Below, in pieces: positions 47,776-61,100 of a stretch of DNA of 64,000 nt. This stretch comes from Angiostrongylus vasorum (taxonomy: Eukaryota > Nematoda > Chromadorea > Rhabditida > Metastrongylidae): contig JADANN010000033.1 in assembly GCA_018806985.1 (NCBI GenBank), positions 1 through 64,000 on the forward strand, written 5' to 3'. Below the pieces are notes generated by a model, which saw nothing but the letters and a program-made list of their open reading frames with translations, made no database searches and was not told the DNA's origin. The translations under genes were made by a program, and so were the position numbers. Numbering within the stretch: the stretch's first letter is position 1; the number at the start of each line of letters is the position of its first letter.

Positions 47776-49294
47776 TTGTACATCACGTGCGCTTTTCGGT
47801 AAGGTGATGACTTCATTTATAGCATGGAAATCAGTGTCCACTCACCGTCGACACGGCGAGAAATTCGCTTCGTCCATTTTTTTTCAACCGAATTCAAGAA
47901 GATGACTGAAAGGTTGTGTGATCGTGGTGCAGAAAAAACAGCAGTCAGAGTTCTTATCTACCATGTCTCCACTTTGGTTGACAGGTGCAAACTACAGATG
48001 TGCGACTGCTGAGTGATGGCCTCCGTTTAGATAACATCAAGCGGTTTTACTCGACCGTTGAAGGTTAGGTTAGTGAGTGTGGGGTGGTACCGACAAAATT
48101 TTGTGATACAGTGGCAACCACTTGGACATGGTTCATTCAATAGATGCCTTTGTCGTAATCTAGTTATTAAGGCCAATCTAAAATCTTCGACATCGAAGTG
48201 ATAAAATCTTCAAGAAGCTGTTCCTACAATTTCTTACAACTGTTTCGAAAATGAATGCTCAAGATAATTTACTCGCTAGAGGTTCAAGTTCAAAATAGAA
48301 AAGGCGGTGGCTTTCCTAAAGTTGGATAGCATGACTGTAGAAAGAAAATGTTGGAGAAAACTCCCCATCTGAAAACACAGCAATGCTTCTAAGCGGGAAA
48401 CGGTATTGGTGACTGCGATAATAGTGCTTCAGATCTTTCCTTTATTTTTGTCTGTTGTTTCCTGCCTTTCTGCCCATATCTTCTCCGCTCTTCAGCCAAA
48501 GAATGGATCGAACCATTCTCAAAAAAAATTAAATGTGATTATCGGAACATTCCACAGATCGCGGTCTACAAATGTTTTTTTTAATTATTTTAAGACCACA
48601 GCGTTTAGAATGGTCCAGGCCGATTGTTTATGAAAATGTACTAGCATAGAGAAATTGCGCTGCTGAGAAACTCTCTGATATGAAAGGACATTTCTTCGTC
48701 CAGAATCATAGCCAGTTATAACCATGTTTTATCTCCAGGAATTATAGGTATTCGAAGAAATGCTGATATTCAATCTCCAATGTTACATACGGTTCCAGTC
48801 AACTACCGGTATTGTCGCACAGTTTTCTTTGCTGTGACAGGAACATTTAGTGACAAGAGACTTATCATCACGTTCCACGATGTCGAAATGTTTCCATAAC
48901 ACGAAAACTACAATAACATCATCTATAACGAAATCTACTACGGGATGCAACTTGCCACGTCCTTACTCTAAATTTATGTAAGCACTATTGAGAATTCGTG
49001 AAGATCGGCCAAGAAACTGCGATTTTATAAATGTTCTATTAGTTAAGGAAGTGGTCTCTTTGTTACGTCGTCCTCAGCTGCTCAACAGTGCTGGATGAAT
49101 TTCTTGCCACAAGGCAGAAAACCTCTCTCCCACTGATAACATTGACAACGTCTACATTCTTACTAGGATAGGGGGTCGAGGTAGTGATGCATGGAAATTT
49201 TCGAATGTGGATATACTTTTTGTAGACATTTTTTTCCTCTGACTTTCCTTGGTCTATCCATCTGAGCGAGAGCGAGGTTTACACCATCACCCAC
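47776..49294. other. No recognised feature
   Basis: Unique-looking intergenic DNA between an S1 copy and a family A copy. Confidence 0.35.
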
Positions 49295-49680
49295 CATACT
49301 GCTTACTTGATACATGATACTTGAACCGGCCCGTCCTCACTGAGTGTGTGGTCTCCAGCATAATCACCACTTTTTTAGAGATTTGCTGGTTAAGCCGTTG
49401 TGGTTTCCTAGAATCCCGAGCTCAGCTTGGCCAAAGTTTGCCTCAGGTCGACACCACTACAGGAAGTCGCAGCCCTTGTGAATCAGAGGAAGATTTACCA
49501 TCATGCGACTTTGGTACCAGCACAGTGGTGGATACTGGCATTGGTTTACTCTTAGCTAGGCTTCCTGATGGAAACGCCGGACTGATTCTCAGCTTGGGAG
49601 ACTCTGCCGGGAGAACGAATCTCCCCGTTGTACATCGCAATCCGACACCCAGGAACACCTCCTAGCCACGATGGAGACCA
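49295..49680 (+). repeat. Family A copy, full length
   Basis: TTACTTGATACATGATACTT through GAATCAGAGGAAGATTTACC to ACCTCCTAGCCACGATGGAG. Confidence 0.85.
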
Positions 49681-50519
49681 CTGGGAAGTATCCACATATT
49701 GGAATCAATAATGGAGAAATTTTTACTAAGAACTCCCTTTTTATAACTCCCATGTCATACCTCACTCAACGAAATCCATTCGTTGTCTTCATTTTGAATA
49801 AAGTTCCAGTTGCCATTTGTTAGAACATGAAGAACGGTATAGTTTCAGGGGGCCAGATATTTTCTCGGAGATGTAATCCACAAATTATTCGCACTTCTCT
49901 AAGATGCAGGCGAAGCCGAAGCATTTGAACAAACAGAATCACAAGATGGGAACGCAAATTCTGCTAGAAGTATCACCAGCTCCTTCTCTTGGCACTTGTC
50001 AATTACGTCAAAGGGCATCACAGCGTCCACCAAGAAGTGCACTACCTTGAAAGAGGAACTCTGTTGCTGCGTTGTTGTTGTAATTACTCATTGATGACAT
50101 TGCACTTTAACATCCTGTCACTTTACCATCCTTGAGAAGAAAATGAAATGAAAATTGGTAAAGGGTAAAATGTGCTAATTCGCAATGGACGCACTCACCT
50201 TTATTGGGAACAAATTTGACGAACACAAATTTCCAGGCTCAGGGAACAGTTTTCTTAATCTTCTATGTTACCGAAACGTTGGACGAAATTCGTGATCTGC
50301 CTGATTACAAATCCAAAATGAAACAGAAGAAACTGTTATTGCAGTTATCAGTAGGAAAACTGCCCACGAACAAATAAGAAAAGAGTCGGAAAAAGTCTGA
50401 CTCGAAATCCAGAAAAATATCATTGACCTAAGACTCGAAGCTCTGAAAGAAAGTTGGAACTTCTAAAAGTGAACTACGTTCTTCAACTTCGGAACCGTAC
50501 ATGTGAGATTCTAGAAATG

Positions 50520-50845
50520 TGAATTTAGACACTTGGGCGGCCTGTCCTCACTGGTTGTGCGGGTCTCAGCTTAGTCTCCATTTTTCAGAGTTTTACTGGT
50601 TAAGCCATTGTGGTTCCCCGGAATCCCGAGGTCAGCCTGGCCAAAGTCTGCCCCAGGTCGTCGTCACTACAAGTTGTCGCCGACCTTGTGGATCAGAGGA
50701 AGATTTGCCACCTGCAACTAGTTTGATATCAGGTCAGTGGTGGATCCCTGGTACTGGTTTACTCTTAGCTGGGCTTCCTGATGGATTGGGAGACCCTACT
50801 GGGCACTGAATTCCCTCGCTGTACATCGCACCCCCGACATTCTGC
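50520..50845 (+). repeat. Family A copy, slightly shortened at the 3' end
   Basis: ACACTTGGGCGGCCTGTCCT through GGATCAGAGGAAGATTTGCC to GAATTCCCTCGCTGTACATC. The last segment is missing. Confidence 0.8.
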
Positions 50846-51004
50846 AATCGGTGTGTTATAAATCAGGAAGTGCTGATAAATCATTTTCTATCCTGTGTAA
50901 TACACTTTTAATCCACTGGATATTGCTTCGAATTCAACGCAGAACAGATGATGTGCTGTATACAGTCGCAGGTGGCTAAAAATAATTGCATTCTTCAACT
51001 ATAA

Positions 51005-51225
51005 ACGGTTATCTTAACCTTTTTATTTGCTGCTTACTTTTAATTTTTTAACGGCAGGGGTATCATGTGAAATACAACTAAGGTGATGTTGATATATTTG
51101 CAGAACTCCGGACCACAGGCCTCTGCGGTGGGAAACGAACGCGCTATTGTCCTTTCCGGGGAGTAACGCGTTCACCACCACACCATGCGGGTCCTTCGTT
51201 TCGCTTGTGTCTCAGCTAGGCAGAG
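51005..51225 (-). repeat. Family B copy, reverse
   Basis: TAACCTTTTTATTTGCTGCT, AACGGCAGGGGTATCATGTG, CGTTCACCACCACACCATGC, TTCGTTTCGCTTGTGTCTCA. Confidence 0.8.
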
Positions 51226-52093
51226 ATCGATAGAATAAAACCGTTCAAAATTACAAATCTCCATTTACAAGTTACACGTTCTTCCGCACTACTGGGATGA
51301 AAATCCGAGTTTTTGAAGTCAGGGGAATCTTAATCTTTGCATTTTGTCGGGACTTCCTAAAACAAAGTGGGATACTGTTCCTAGTATGTCGTGATGTTTC
51401 CAGCCACCATGCTTCCCGTAATATTTTTTTACAATGCAGATTTCGCTTTCAATTTTTCATGGATTTCAGCTCCAAACAGGTATTAAATCGAGGCAACACT
51501 TCCAGAAAAAAATATTCGCGTGCCTACAGCGATTAGATAAGCCCTTTTCTATGAAACTATCGATTCATCAACCCATTAAGTTCTCCAGTTGTCGAAAAAT
51601 TCATTGTTAGTTGCCAAAAAACATAGCCGAACTCATGGGGGTTTGTTTAATGAGGAAGCAACACGGTAGTCATAGAAGTCTGCAAATTTGGGCTGCCACG
51701 CTTGCATAGATGCAGACATCTTGTTGGCCAACGAATTCGGCTTTATCTCTTTGCAGTGGAACTTGTTCTCCAGATTTCATTACCAGTATTAATCTGACTT
51801 TTTACTTCCAAGAAAGAAAAGGCTTAATTATCTTAGGGATGACCGCGGCCGCTAAGTTTCTAAAATATGGCTACATTACTAATTAGGGCTATTTATTACA
51901 CGGTTATCACACATCGCACAGTCGTTGGTTTCCATGAAAATCCTGGACTTTTCTTGTTATATGACAACCAGGAGGTTTCTATGTTCGAGCTGCGACCTTG
52001 TTTTCGTTTTTTATGATGTTGATTTTGTGGGACTTCTAAACGTCCTTTTTTCTATCTTCCATCTGTGTAATTTCAAGGTGCGGTGTTCTAATA
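51226..52093 (+). other. Upstream region of copb-2
   Basis: No repeat family and no coding sequence recognised. It presumably contains the promoter, but no TATA-like or other element can be assigned with confidence. Confidence 0.35.
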
Positions 52094-52106
52094 TTGTCTC
52101 TTTAAG
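52094..52106 (+). promoter_or_regulatory. Probable spliced-leader acceptor of copb-2
   Basis: TTGTCTCTTTAAG ends two bases before the copb-2 ATG. A pyrimidine-rich tract ending in AAG right at the start codon fits trans-splicing and leaves almost no 5' UTR. A TTTCAAG acceptor at about 52079 is an alternative. Confidence 0.4.
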
Positions 52107-52108
52107 GG

Positions 52109-55100
52109 ATGCCTTTGCGATTAGACGTGAAAAGAAAGCTTTTGGCTCGTTCGGACCGTGTTAAATGCGTGGATCTACATCCGTCTGAACCATGGCTTCT
52201 TGCTGCCCTCTATAATGGTAATGTACATATCTGGAATTATGAGAACCAGCAGCTTGTTAAGTCATTCGAAGTGAGTGGAGCATTCGGTTGGGTCATTTCT
52301 TTATTTAAGAATTTGTATTGACTACCTTGAAAGTTGCCAATTACGTATACTAAATCACTTCTGCACTGGAAAGCCCTATCTTACTGCTCTTTGTGCGTAT
52401 CGATTAGTTGCTGAGTGTAAATCGTTAGAAAATTTTTTTCTTATAGTTGTTGACTAATAGTTCGAAAGTCCGACCATGAGCAAACCTCGGCATTAATAAT
52501 TAAGTTATATCTTATCACATTGATACGTGCCTCAAATACACACGGGATCGATCCCGCGTCACAACCTCACCAAGCTTTCCATCTCACTGAGGTCAGTAAA
52601 TTGGTACCAGACTTGTTTGGGAGGATAGCAGCACTGGCTCGATACATCGGTAGGTCACCGGTATTCATTGTAAAGGCCAGATATGCATTCACTGACGATG
52701 CTTAATGATGTCGAATACTTGGCGCATCCCTCACGGATTGATCAAGGCCGAGAGATTATTCCTTTTTATCCTTAGCAACTTTCCGTATGTTGAGCTAAGG
52801 CGGAGTTGTTATCACTTGTTCTTCATTTGTAGTTCAGTGAATTCGCTTTACTCAAGGCCTGGGCGTATACTGTAACCATATTTTGTTATTCAATCAATAT
52901 TCCCTGCTAATATTGAAAACCTAATTCGCGAACGAAGACGAAAACCCTGCCAATTAAACTTCTTGAAAAAGTTGTTGTGTTGCAGACGCTCCTAACACTT
53001 TCAGTTTTGAAATAGTGGCGGATCTGCCTTATCAGGTATGGTGCCAGTGCAGAAATGAAGAATTTCTGTTGATGTGAAGAAAAGACTTTTAATTCAAGGA
53101 AGGAAGTGTTTCTTTTCAGGTTTGCGACTTACCGGTACGTGCAGCTAAGTTCATCCCTCGGAAAAGTTGGGTAGTGACAGGATCTGATGACATGCATGTT
53201 AGAGTTTTTAATTACAACACGCTTGAGCGAGTTCATCAATTTGAGGCCCATTCTGACTACCTCAGGCGAGAAGTCTTGCTTATACACATTTCTTCTACTG
53301 CTTTATAGCTTTTCGTTCGGACAAGCTCCTACTTTGGTTTGCTGTTGTTATTGTTTTATTACCAACTATTTAGATCTATCGTAATCCATCCAACGCAATC
53401 GTTCATTATCACAGCAAGTGACGATATGATGATAAAGCTTTGGGACTGGGACAACAAATGGCAGATGAAGCAAAGTTTCGAAGGTAGGTCTAGCGCGATT
53501 CAATCTCTTGTCCAACATGTAGTTTGTGTTAGAAAAATGGTACGTTCACTACTACTATATCAAGAGTTCTTTTATAGGACACACACATTATGTCATGCAA
53601 GTTGCTATTAATCCAAAGGATAACAACACATTCGCCACAGCATCACTTGATAGGACCGTAAAGGTAGGATGAATTTGTAAAATAAGTGGCAGTCATTTGA
53701 GAATGTCACTTTTGTTTTATGCAGGTGTGGCAGTTTGGAAGTCAGCAGCCCAATTTTACCTTGGAAGGACACGAGAAAGGAGTGGGTAGTACTAGTCACA
53801 GTTTCCGAACATTTTTTGTACCTGCCGTTACTAGTACTTCTTTAGGTAAATTGTGTTGATTACTACCATGGAGGTGATAAGCCATATTTGATCTCTGGAG
53901 CAGACGACCACCTTGTAAAGATTTGGGATTATCAGGTGAGGTTTCTTGTTCGGACTCAGGACTGTGAAAGTGTTGGCGATAGTATTTCACTGCTTTTCTT
54001 TTCAGAACAAGACTTGTGTCCAAACTCTAGATGGACACGCACAAAATGTCTCATCTGTATGCTTTCATCCTGAACTCCCCCTCATCATCACGGGTGCGCT
54101 GATATAAAATTATACGTATTTGTCTTTCATGACTGTCTACAAAATCTTACCCGGACCTGTGATTTTACAGGTAGTGAAGACTCTACAGTGCGCCTGTGGC
54201 ATGCAAACACATATAGGTAATAGTAAGCTTTTGTCTCCATATAATTTTGTGGTGAAACCGGTTTAGAGGTCGAAATATCTTTTTTTATCGACCAGTGCCG
54301 TCAGCAATCACCCGTCAACGGGATTGATCTGAGGAGCCCACATCGGCATTGAACCCAGTTAAGCTGAGGCTATAGTTGAATTCACAATGTTTGCTTTTTT
54401 ATTTTCTGCCCTCTATAATTTTTATGGCAGGGTATCAAGCGAAATACAACCACAAGATTGATGAGATATTTGCAAAACTCCGGACCGCAGGTATCTGCGG
54501 TGGGAACGAACGCGCTATTGTCCTTTTCCGGGGAGTAACGCATTCACCACCACACCATGGGGGTCCTTCGTTTCGCCTGTCTCTCAGCTAGTTCTATCGA
54601 TCAGTGCCGTCAGCAATCACCCGTCATCGGGACTGATCTGGGGAGCCCAAATCGCCATTGAACCCAGTTAAGCTGAGGCTACAGTTATAATCACAATTTT
54701 AACCTTTCTACTTACTGCCTACTGTTTTTGATGGCAGGGTATATTGCGAAATCAATCACGATGACGGGTGATTGCTGATGGCGAAAAGATCGATAGAACT
54801 AGCTGAGAGACAGGCGAAACGAAGGATCCGCATGGTGTGGTGGTGAACGCGTTACTCCCCGGAAAGGACAATAGCGCGTTCGTTCCCCACCGCAGACACC
54901 TGCGGTCCTGAGTTTTTGCAAATATCTCAGCAATCTTGTGGTTATGTTTCGCTTAATACCCTGCCATAAAAAATTATAGAAGGCAGAAAATAAGTAGTAA
55001 ACATGTTTTTTTTGTTCATAAAGTTCGTGATATAGAACCTGATGTGATATTCCAATCTCTGTTTTTGGAAAAATTGATAGCCGACCATTTATTCTTAAGC

Positions 55101-58100
55101 TTCTGTGTCAGTTGTTTACAAGAGCAAGCTTATTCATGTCTATTTAAAGCAATCTTCTGTTTGAGGATTTTAGATTGGAGAGTACGCTTAACTATGGATT
55201 AGAGCGTGTTTGGTGCATACAAGCCCAACGTGGATCAAACACAGTCGCCATTGGATATGATGAAGGGTCAGTCACACTGAAGTTAGGACGAGAAGAACCT
55301 GCTGTAAGTTGTCTCAGGAGCCTAAGATGCCTATAGCATGTTATATATCTTCTCATACATAATAGTAAGGTTTTCGTTAAATCTAGCATGTGTAGGTCAG
55401 CATGGATCAATCAGGAAAAATTTTGTGGGCGCGTCACTCCGAGATTCAGCAAGCAAACCTCAAAACTCTTGATGCTGAAGCTTCTGAAGCCATCCAAGGT
55501 AAAAAGCTTTTCTTTAGTGAGCTGTTAACATGATATCTTTTAACTCAGCAGAAACCGTTCAGATGGAGAGCGGCTGCCTCTCTCAGTCAAAGATTTGGGA
55601 GCGTGCGAAATCTATCCTCAAACACTTTCCCACTCTTCCAATGGACGTTTCGTCGTTGCCTGTGGAGATGGAGAGTATATAGTTTATACTGCGATGGCCC
55701 TCCGTAACAAGGATTTTGGACAGGTAGTTCGGTGTTTCATATTTAATCACGTGATATTGTGAGTACATCTGAATGATTCGATGTTACTCCACTTTAATTT
55801 AGTATTATATCAGCGAAAGAGTAGCGGATTTAATATTCATAGTAATGCAATTGGACTAGTGTGATTATTAAATTTAATACCATCTATGTATACATATGAT
55901 TATTGGGTATATATGTGTATATGTTACACTAGTTCTTAAAACCGATAACTCCAGAAATTGGTGCGTTAATAACTATAGGTAAACCGTATGCTTCCATGAC
56001 AAGCAGGTGAATCTACAAATTGACGACTACCTAACTCTGCTGCACCGATTTGACACATACCTGCTGTTTGCGAAAGCATATGCATTCGTGTGTGGGTGTG
56101 TTCTGGTTTATGCGGATTGTATTGTACTAGTCAATTCGGCCAAAAGCGTACATGTTCAGAGTTCAGAAGTCAGCAAACTATTGGTGGGTTTTAGATGCTA
56201 AACATAGTAAAATAACTGAGCCTCGTTTCCCTGACCCCCGAAGGAGCCCCCCGATACGGCAGCGTTGGGTATTACGAGTACAGAGAGGCTGCTAAAATTG
56301 GTTCATTCTAGGCTGCCTAAATCCCAAACGACTAAGGTGACTATCTATGCCTACAATGCACGCCCACTTGCATCGGAGTCCTCGATAAAAGACTTGATCA
56401 TGCAGGCAAGAGGGATGAGGTATGACGTCATCGGACTGGGTAAGGCAAGAAGGGTCCACCCAATCAACCCCGTCTGTGACACTGTAGAAGAACTGTTCCT
56501 CGGAACATGCGACAGTAGAGGAGTCGGCGGCGTCGGCATTCACCTCAGCTTGAGTTTATCCATGAACATCGATTCATTCGAACAACTAACAACCCGAATT
56601 GGACGTTTACGATTGAAGAGATATGAATCAATACCGGCTTTGACAATGTTCGTCGTTTACGCGCCGACATCAAGGTATGACGAAGTTGAAGCGTTCTACA
56701 TGGTCTTGGAGAAGTTCTACAGAGAAGACCACACATTCTTTAAGTTCCTCACCGGAGGTTTAAAACAAAGTTTGGATCCAGAAGAAAGTCGGGAGAACGC
56801 CATATTCCTACCAAGGATTAGATTGGAACGAGCAGGATGAGCAGCCGTCTGAGTTTGTCATAACAACCGAGACATTCGTGCAAGCTCACATTTCCTACAG
56901 AACCCCTACTCTCAGTGCTGGAGGTACTAGTCCCCTGCTACTGGAGGGTAGCATAACGAAATGGACCATATCATAGTAAGTCCAAAGTTTTGCCTAGCCG
57001 ATTCCGCTGTTTTCAAACCAGCTTTCGTTAAACCTCGCCGAAAATGACTAATAGCTTCCACGACTATTTAGCAAATACGAGGCTTGGTAATTAGAGTGAC
57101 TAGAGTCGGTGCTCCACAGTGGGTCGTTGCAATGATGTGTTGTTCGGTGTCGCGTCGAGTCGAACCCAGTGGAGGAAGCACCGCTCAGATGGCTAACTTC
57201 ACTGAGTGGCGGCCTTTTTATACACGGCGGGTGTTTATCGATTTCCGCCAGTATGACCCACTTTGGGTGGGCAGTGCATTCTGCAGCAGTCAGTATCATT
57301 TTAGCTAGCTTGTAGCGAATCAATAGTTTTCAATAACTATTGGTTACTAAATTGGACATTGCAAAGTAGATTATATTTAAGGCGGGAATCGATCAACACC
57401 CATCCTACATAAAAGCGCACCACTAAGTGAAGTTAACCATTCAAGCGGTGTTCCTTCTACTGAATTCAACTCAGTGAGGCAATGAGTACAAGCACATCGT
57501 GACAACCACTAGCTGTTGATGGTCGGAATCTGTTCGGCTACGAGGAATACGCATTCGCAGAAGCGTTGACCGAATAAATCTTTTTTATCAGTTGCTATTT
57601 ATTTTTTGCTTAATAATAAGGGAAGATACTGATTTCACTGTTGTCTCAAAGTTCGAAGCTGGATCAGGCTATCGTCTAGTTCGGGCATGATTCCATTCTT
57701 CACCGGAAAGAGAGGAAGGCGCTACGTTCAAAAAACGAGATCCTAAAACCGTAAACTAGGATTTATTCAGTCCATTAGTCGGCTCATGGGAACGTGAAAA
57801 TCGATGGTCGGCAATTACTCCATCTTCTGTTTGCTGATGACATCGTTTTTTATAACATCAGGCACTAGCATGGTAGAACGAATGCTTGCCGAATTTCATA
57901 ACGCATATGGGAAAATTGGTCTTCGATTAGACCTCACAAAAATGTTCATGAGGAGAAAATTGTTCCCGTATGCTCCATTCACACTCAGCGGAACGAATAT
58001 CTGCGAACAACTTGGCGGCGAATTAGCTCCACAGATGAGCAGGAGGAGGCGAACGGCTTAAGGACTTTTTACGAGCATCGAGGATGTGGTGAAGATAACA

Positions 58101-61100
58101 AGAAACACCGAGCTCCGCTCCAACTTTTTCGACTTCACGATTCTCTTTGCCTTAACGTATCCCTCAGAAAGCAGCTCGCTATCCAATCAGAATGCGAGAT
58201 CACTTATCGTTATGAAACGAGAGTCGAAAGGAGGATGCTAGGGGGTTTGCGTATAAGGAGCTCCAATCTGCGTCAACGATCAAAAATCGAAGGTGCCCTT
58301 ATATATGCCAAAGTATTGAAACTAAGATGGGCCGTACGATGGTGGCCCTAAACGACAACCGATGGGCAAGAGCTGTTAGCGAGCGAGTAGATTCCCAAAT
58401 GTGTCATACGCATAGCGGGAAGACCACCAACCTGGTCAGAATTCTTCACAAGAGCGCTAGAAGAAAGATATAATGCTCAGCGGTTCCCTAGTCCCAGCAG
58501 AACCCACTGGACTGCTCTTGCTTGCGACAGGAAGAAATAGAAGGCTTACTGATACCCAATAGAATCACTCGACGGTCAACGAGACGACAGGTGATAAAGA
58601 TGACGGACAATGTTAACACATTAGCGACGACATCACCTTTTTAGGGCGCATGTGGAGCAGTGGTCGGGGGCACCCTGCAACACACGTGGAATTAATCCCT
58701 GCTCCCATGAGCCACCAAGCCTTCCATACCTCCGGGATCGGCAAATTGGTACTGGACTTGTCTGGGAGGATAGCGCCACTGACTTGATACATCGGTAGGC
58801 CACCGCGAGTCGTTGTAAAGGCCAAATATGCATTCTTTCACCTTCAAACGATGCTTAATGAAGTCGAATGCATGGCGGATCCGTCAAGGATTGATCAACG
58901 CCGAGAGCTTTATCTTTCTTTCATTTTATCACCTTTGATAGCAGTCAAAATTATGGGGACATTGTAGTCGATATGACCTCTTTAGAGGTTTTTTTCCTTT
59001 CTGATCTCCTCAGAGAAGCTCTTTTCTGAAGTAAAAGTGTGTAGAAAACCTTTTCTTCGACGAGAGCACTGATCGGTAATTTGGCGAGCAGTTGACTGTT
59101 ATTTCACTGCTATTTGCTGTGGTAAATCATATTTGTTGCATAGCATCTGCCGGTAAAAAAAAATGAAAAAAGTAGACCAATTGTAAGCTGTAACACAGTT
59201 CGTAGCGCTGACACCATTGTGTTTGCGAGTTGGACCGTAGTTTCAATACATGCCATATATTAAGTGGTGTGATGTGCATACCACTCATACCCTTAGAGGG
59301 AGAAAGCGAAATTTCCTCTTTAGTTTTAATGTTCTCTCAATTTCCAAGTGCGTTATTTTTCGAAAAACCAGCATGTCCATAACTGCAGGAATTGAGCGTC
59401 TTTGGATGCGGCACCGAAGCAAAATTAAGCATCCCGAATGTGTTTAGAAAGTTAGAAAGTCCATAAATTTAGTGGAACAGAAGGAGCTTTAATGTTGATT
59501 AGGAAAAGATGTGTAAAACACTAGTTGTAAGGTGTTGTTCATTTCGGAGTGCACTGTAGAACAAATATGGTTTGAATCAAAGCCGTAGTCATTTCCTCAT
59601 CTCTCATTTTTAGGCATTGGAATTCGTCTGGGCTTCTGATCCCAATATTTTTGCTATTCGTGAGTCAGCCACTTCTGTAAAAATCAAGAAGAATTTTAAG
59701 GACTATAAACAAATTCGAACCGATACTGTCTTAGAAGGTATCGAAGGAGGACCACTTCTTGCTGCTCGTTCACCTTCTTCTCTTTGTTTCTACGACTGGG
59801 AGACGGCACAGTTGGTGCGCCGAATTGAAATTGCTGCAAAGCATGTGTACTGGAGTGACAGCGCAGAAATGGTTGGTCGACTTTTATGTGATGTTTGGCT
59901 CATTCACGTCGATATGCCTTGTATTACTACTATAGGTCGAAAATAGTTTTATGTTTCAACGTTGGGAAATATGTTCTAGTTCATGACGAACTTAATTGTT
60001 TAGAATAGGAATTATTATAATACGCCAACCTTGCAATCAAATTATAGTTTTTATTCAGTCACGATGAAATTTTGAATGCTGGAGCGTCCAAATCTATTTT
60101 TTTTATCAGGAATGTTTCGCATTTTGGGTAGCAAAAGGGCTGAAAGGGTACGTCTTCGTTCAGTAAATCTGGATAAAATTCTTGAAAGTCTGAATTCTTT
60201 GAAAGTTTTACCCTAAACAATTTGAATTGCAGATAGGGGCAAATAAAACAGTGGCAATGATACCGATCATCACAAGCACGGTGCTGCTTCGATCCCTGCC
60301 CTGGCTCACCAACCCTCTGATCCCTCCGGTATCGTGGTACCGGACTTGTCCGGGAAAAAATCACTGTCTGCAATCTATTTGGGAACACTCTAGCCCGGCA
60401 ATCTCATGACTCCAGAGAGAATCGAATCATCTCTACCAGCATTCTACGACATTCAAGATCGAATGGAAATTCCGAAGTAGCAGCAGTAGTCGAAGCCACA
60501 CGTAAAAGTTGGAAGGCCTTCGTAAATGATGGATTCGAGGGAAAAGAATCGAGTGTAAGAAGTGGTAGGATCCGCACAGTAGACGTGAAGACGGGCCATA
60601 TGAAATGGGATAAAATAAAAAATGAAAGTACAAGTGGTATTTTGTGCAAATAGTATACTGATAGTGATTAATGATGATGACGGTTCCGTATCTTTTCTAA
60701 GTTTCTAAGTTTTTTCAATCCTTCTGGTTCTTAAGTGCTTTGGTTATTAGAGAGCCAATGTCTTCGCGAATATGTACAAGTGCTATAAATACTGCTCTTA
60801 CTCTAACAGCTGTTTTATCAGAAGTAGTAGTTTGGTCTGCTTTCCTTGAAATTTAAATCTGTAATTTCACATCGTTTTCCTTGTAAAGGTCGCTATTTGC
60901 GGTGAGGAGTCCTTCTACATTCTCAAATATAACACAGAAGCATTTGCGAACGCTGCTTCTGACGAGATTACCGATGATGGTGTGGAAGATACCTTTGAAG
61001 TGATTGGTTAGTCGATAATTTTGGAATTACACAGTCATTTAATCTAAATCTTTCGCACTACTCGAGAGCATGTTCATCTTTGAAAACAAGATGATCAATC

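Noticed and set aside
45760..52109. Operon linking the OSGIN-like gene and copb-2
   Set aside because: The 6.3-kb gap filled with interspersed repeats is far larger than typical nematode operon spacing.
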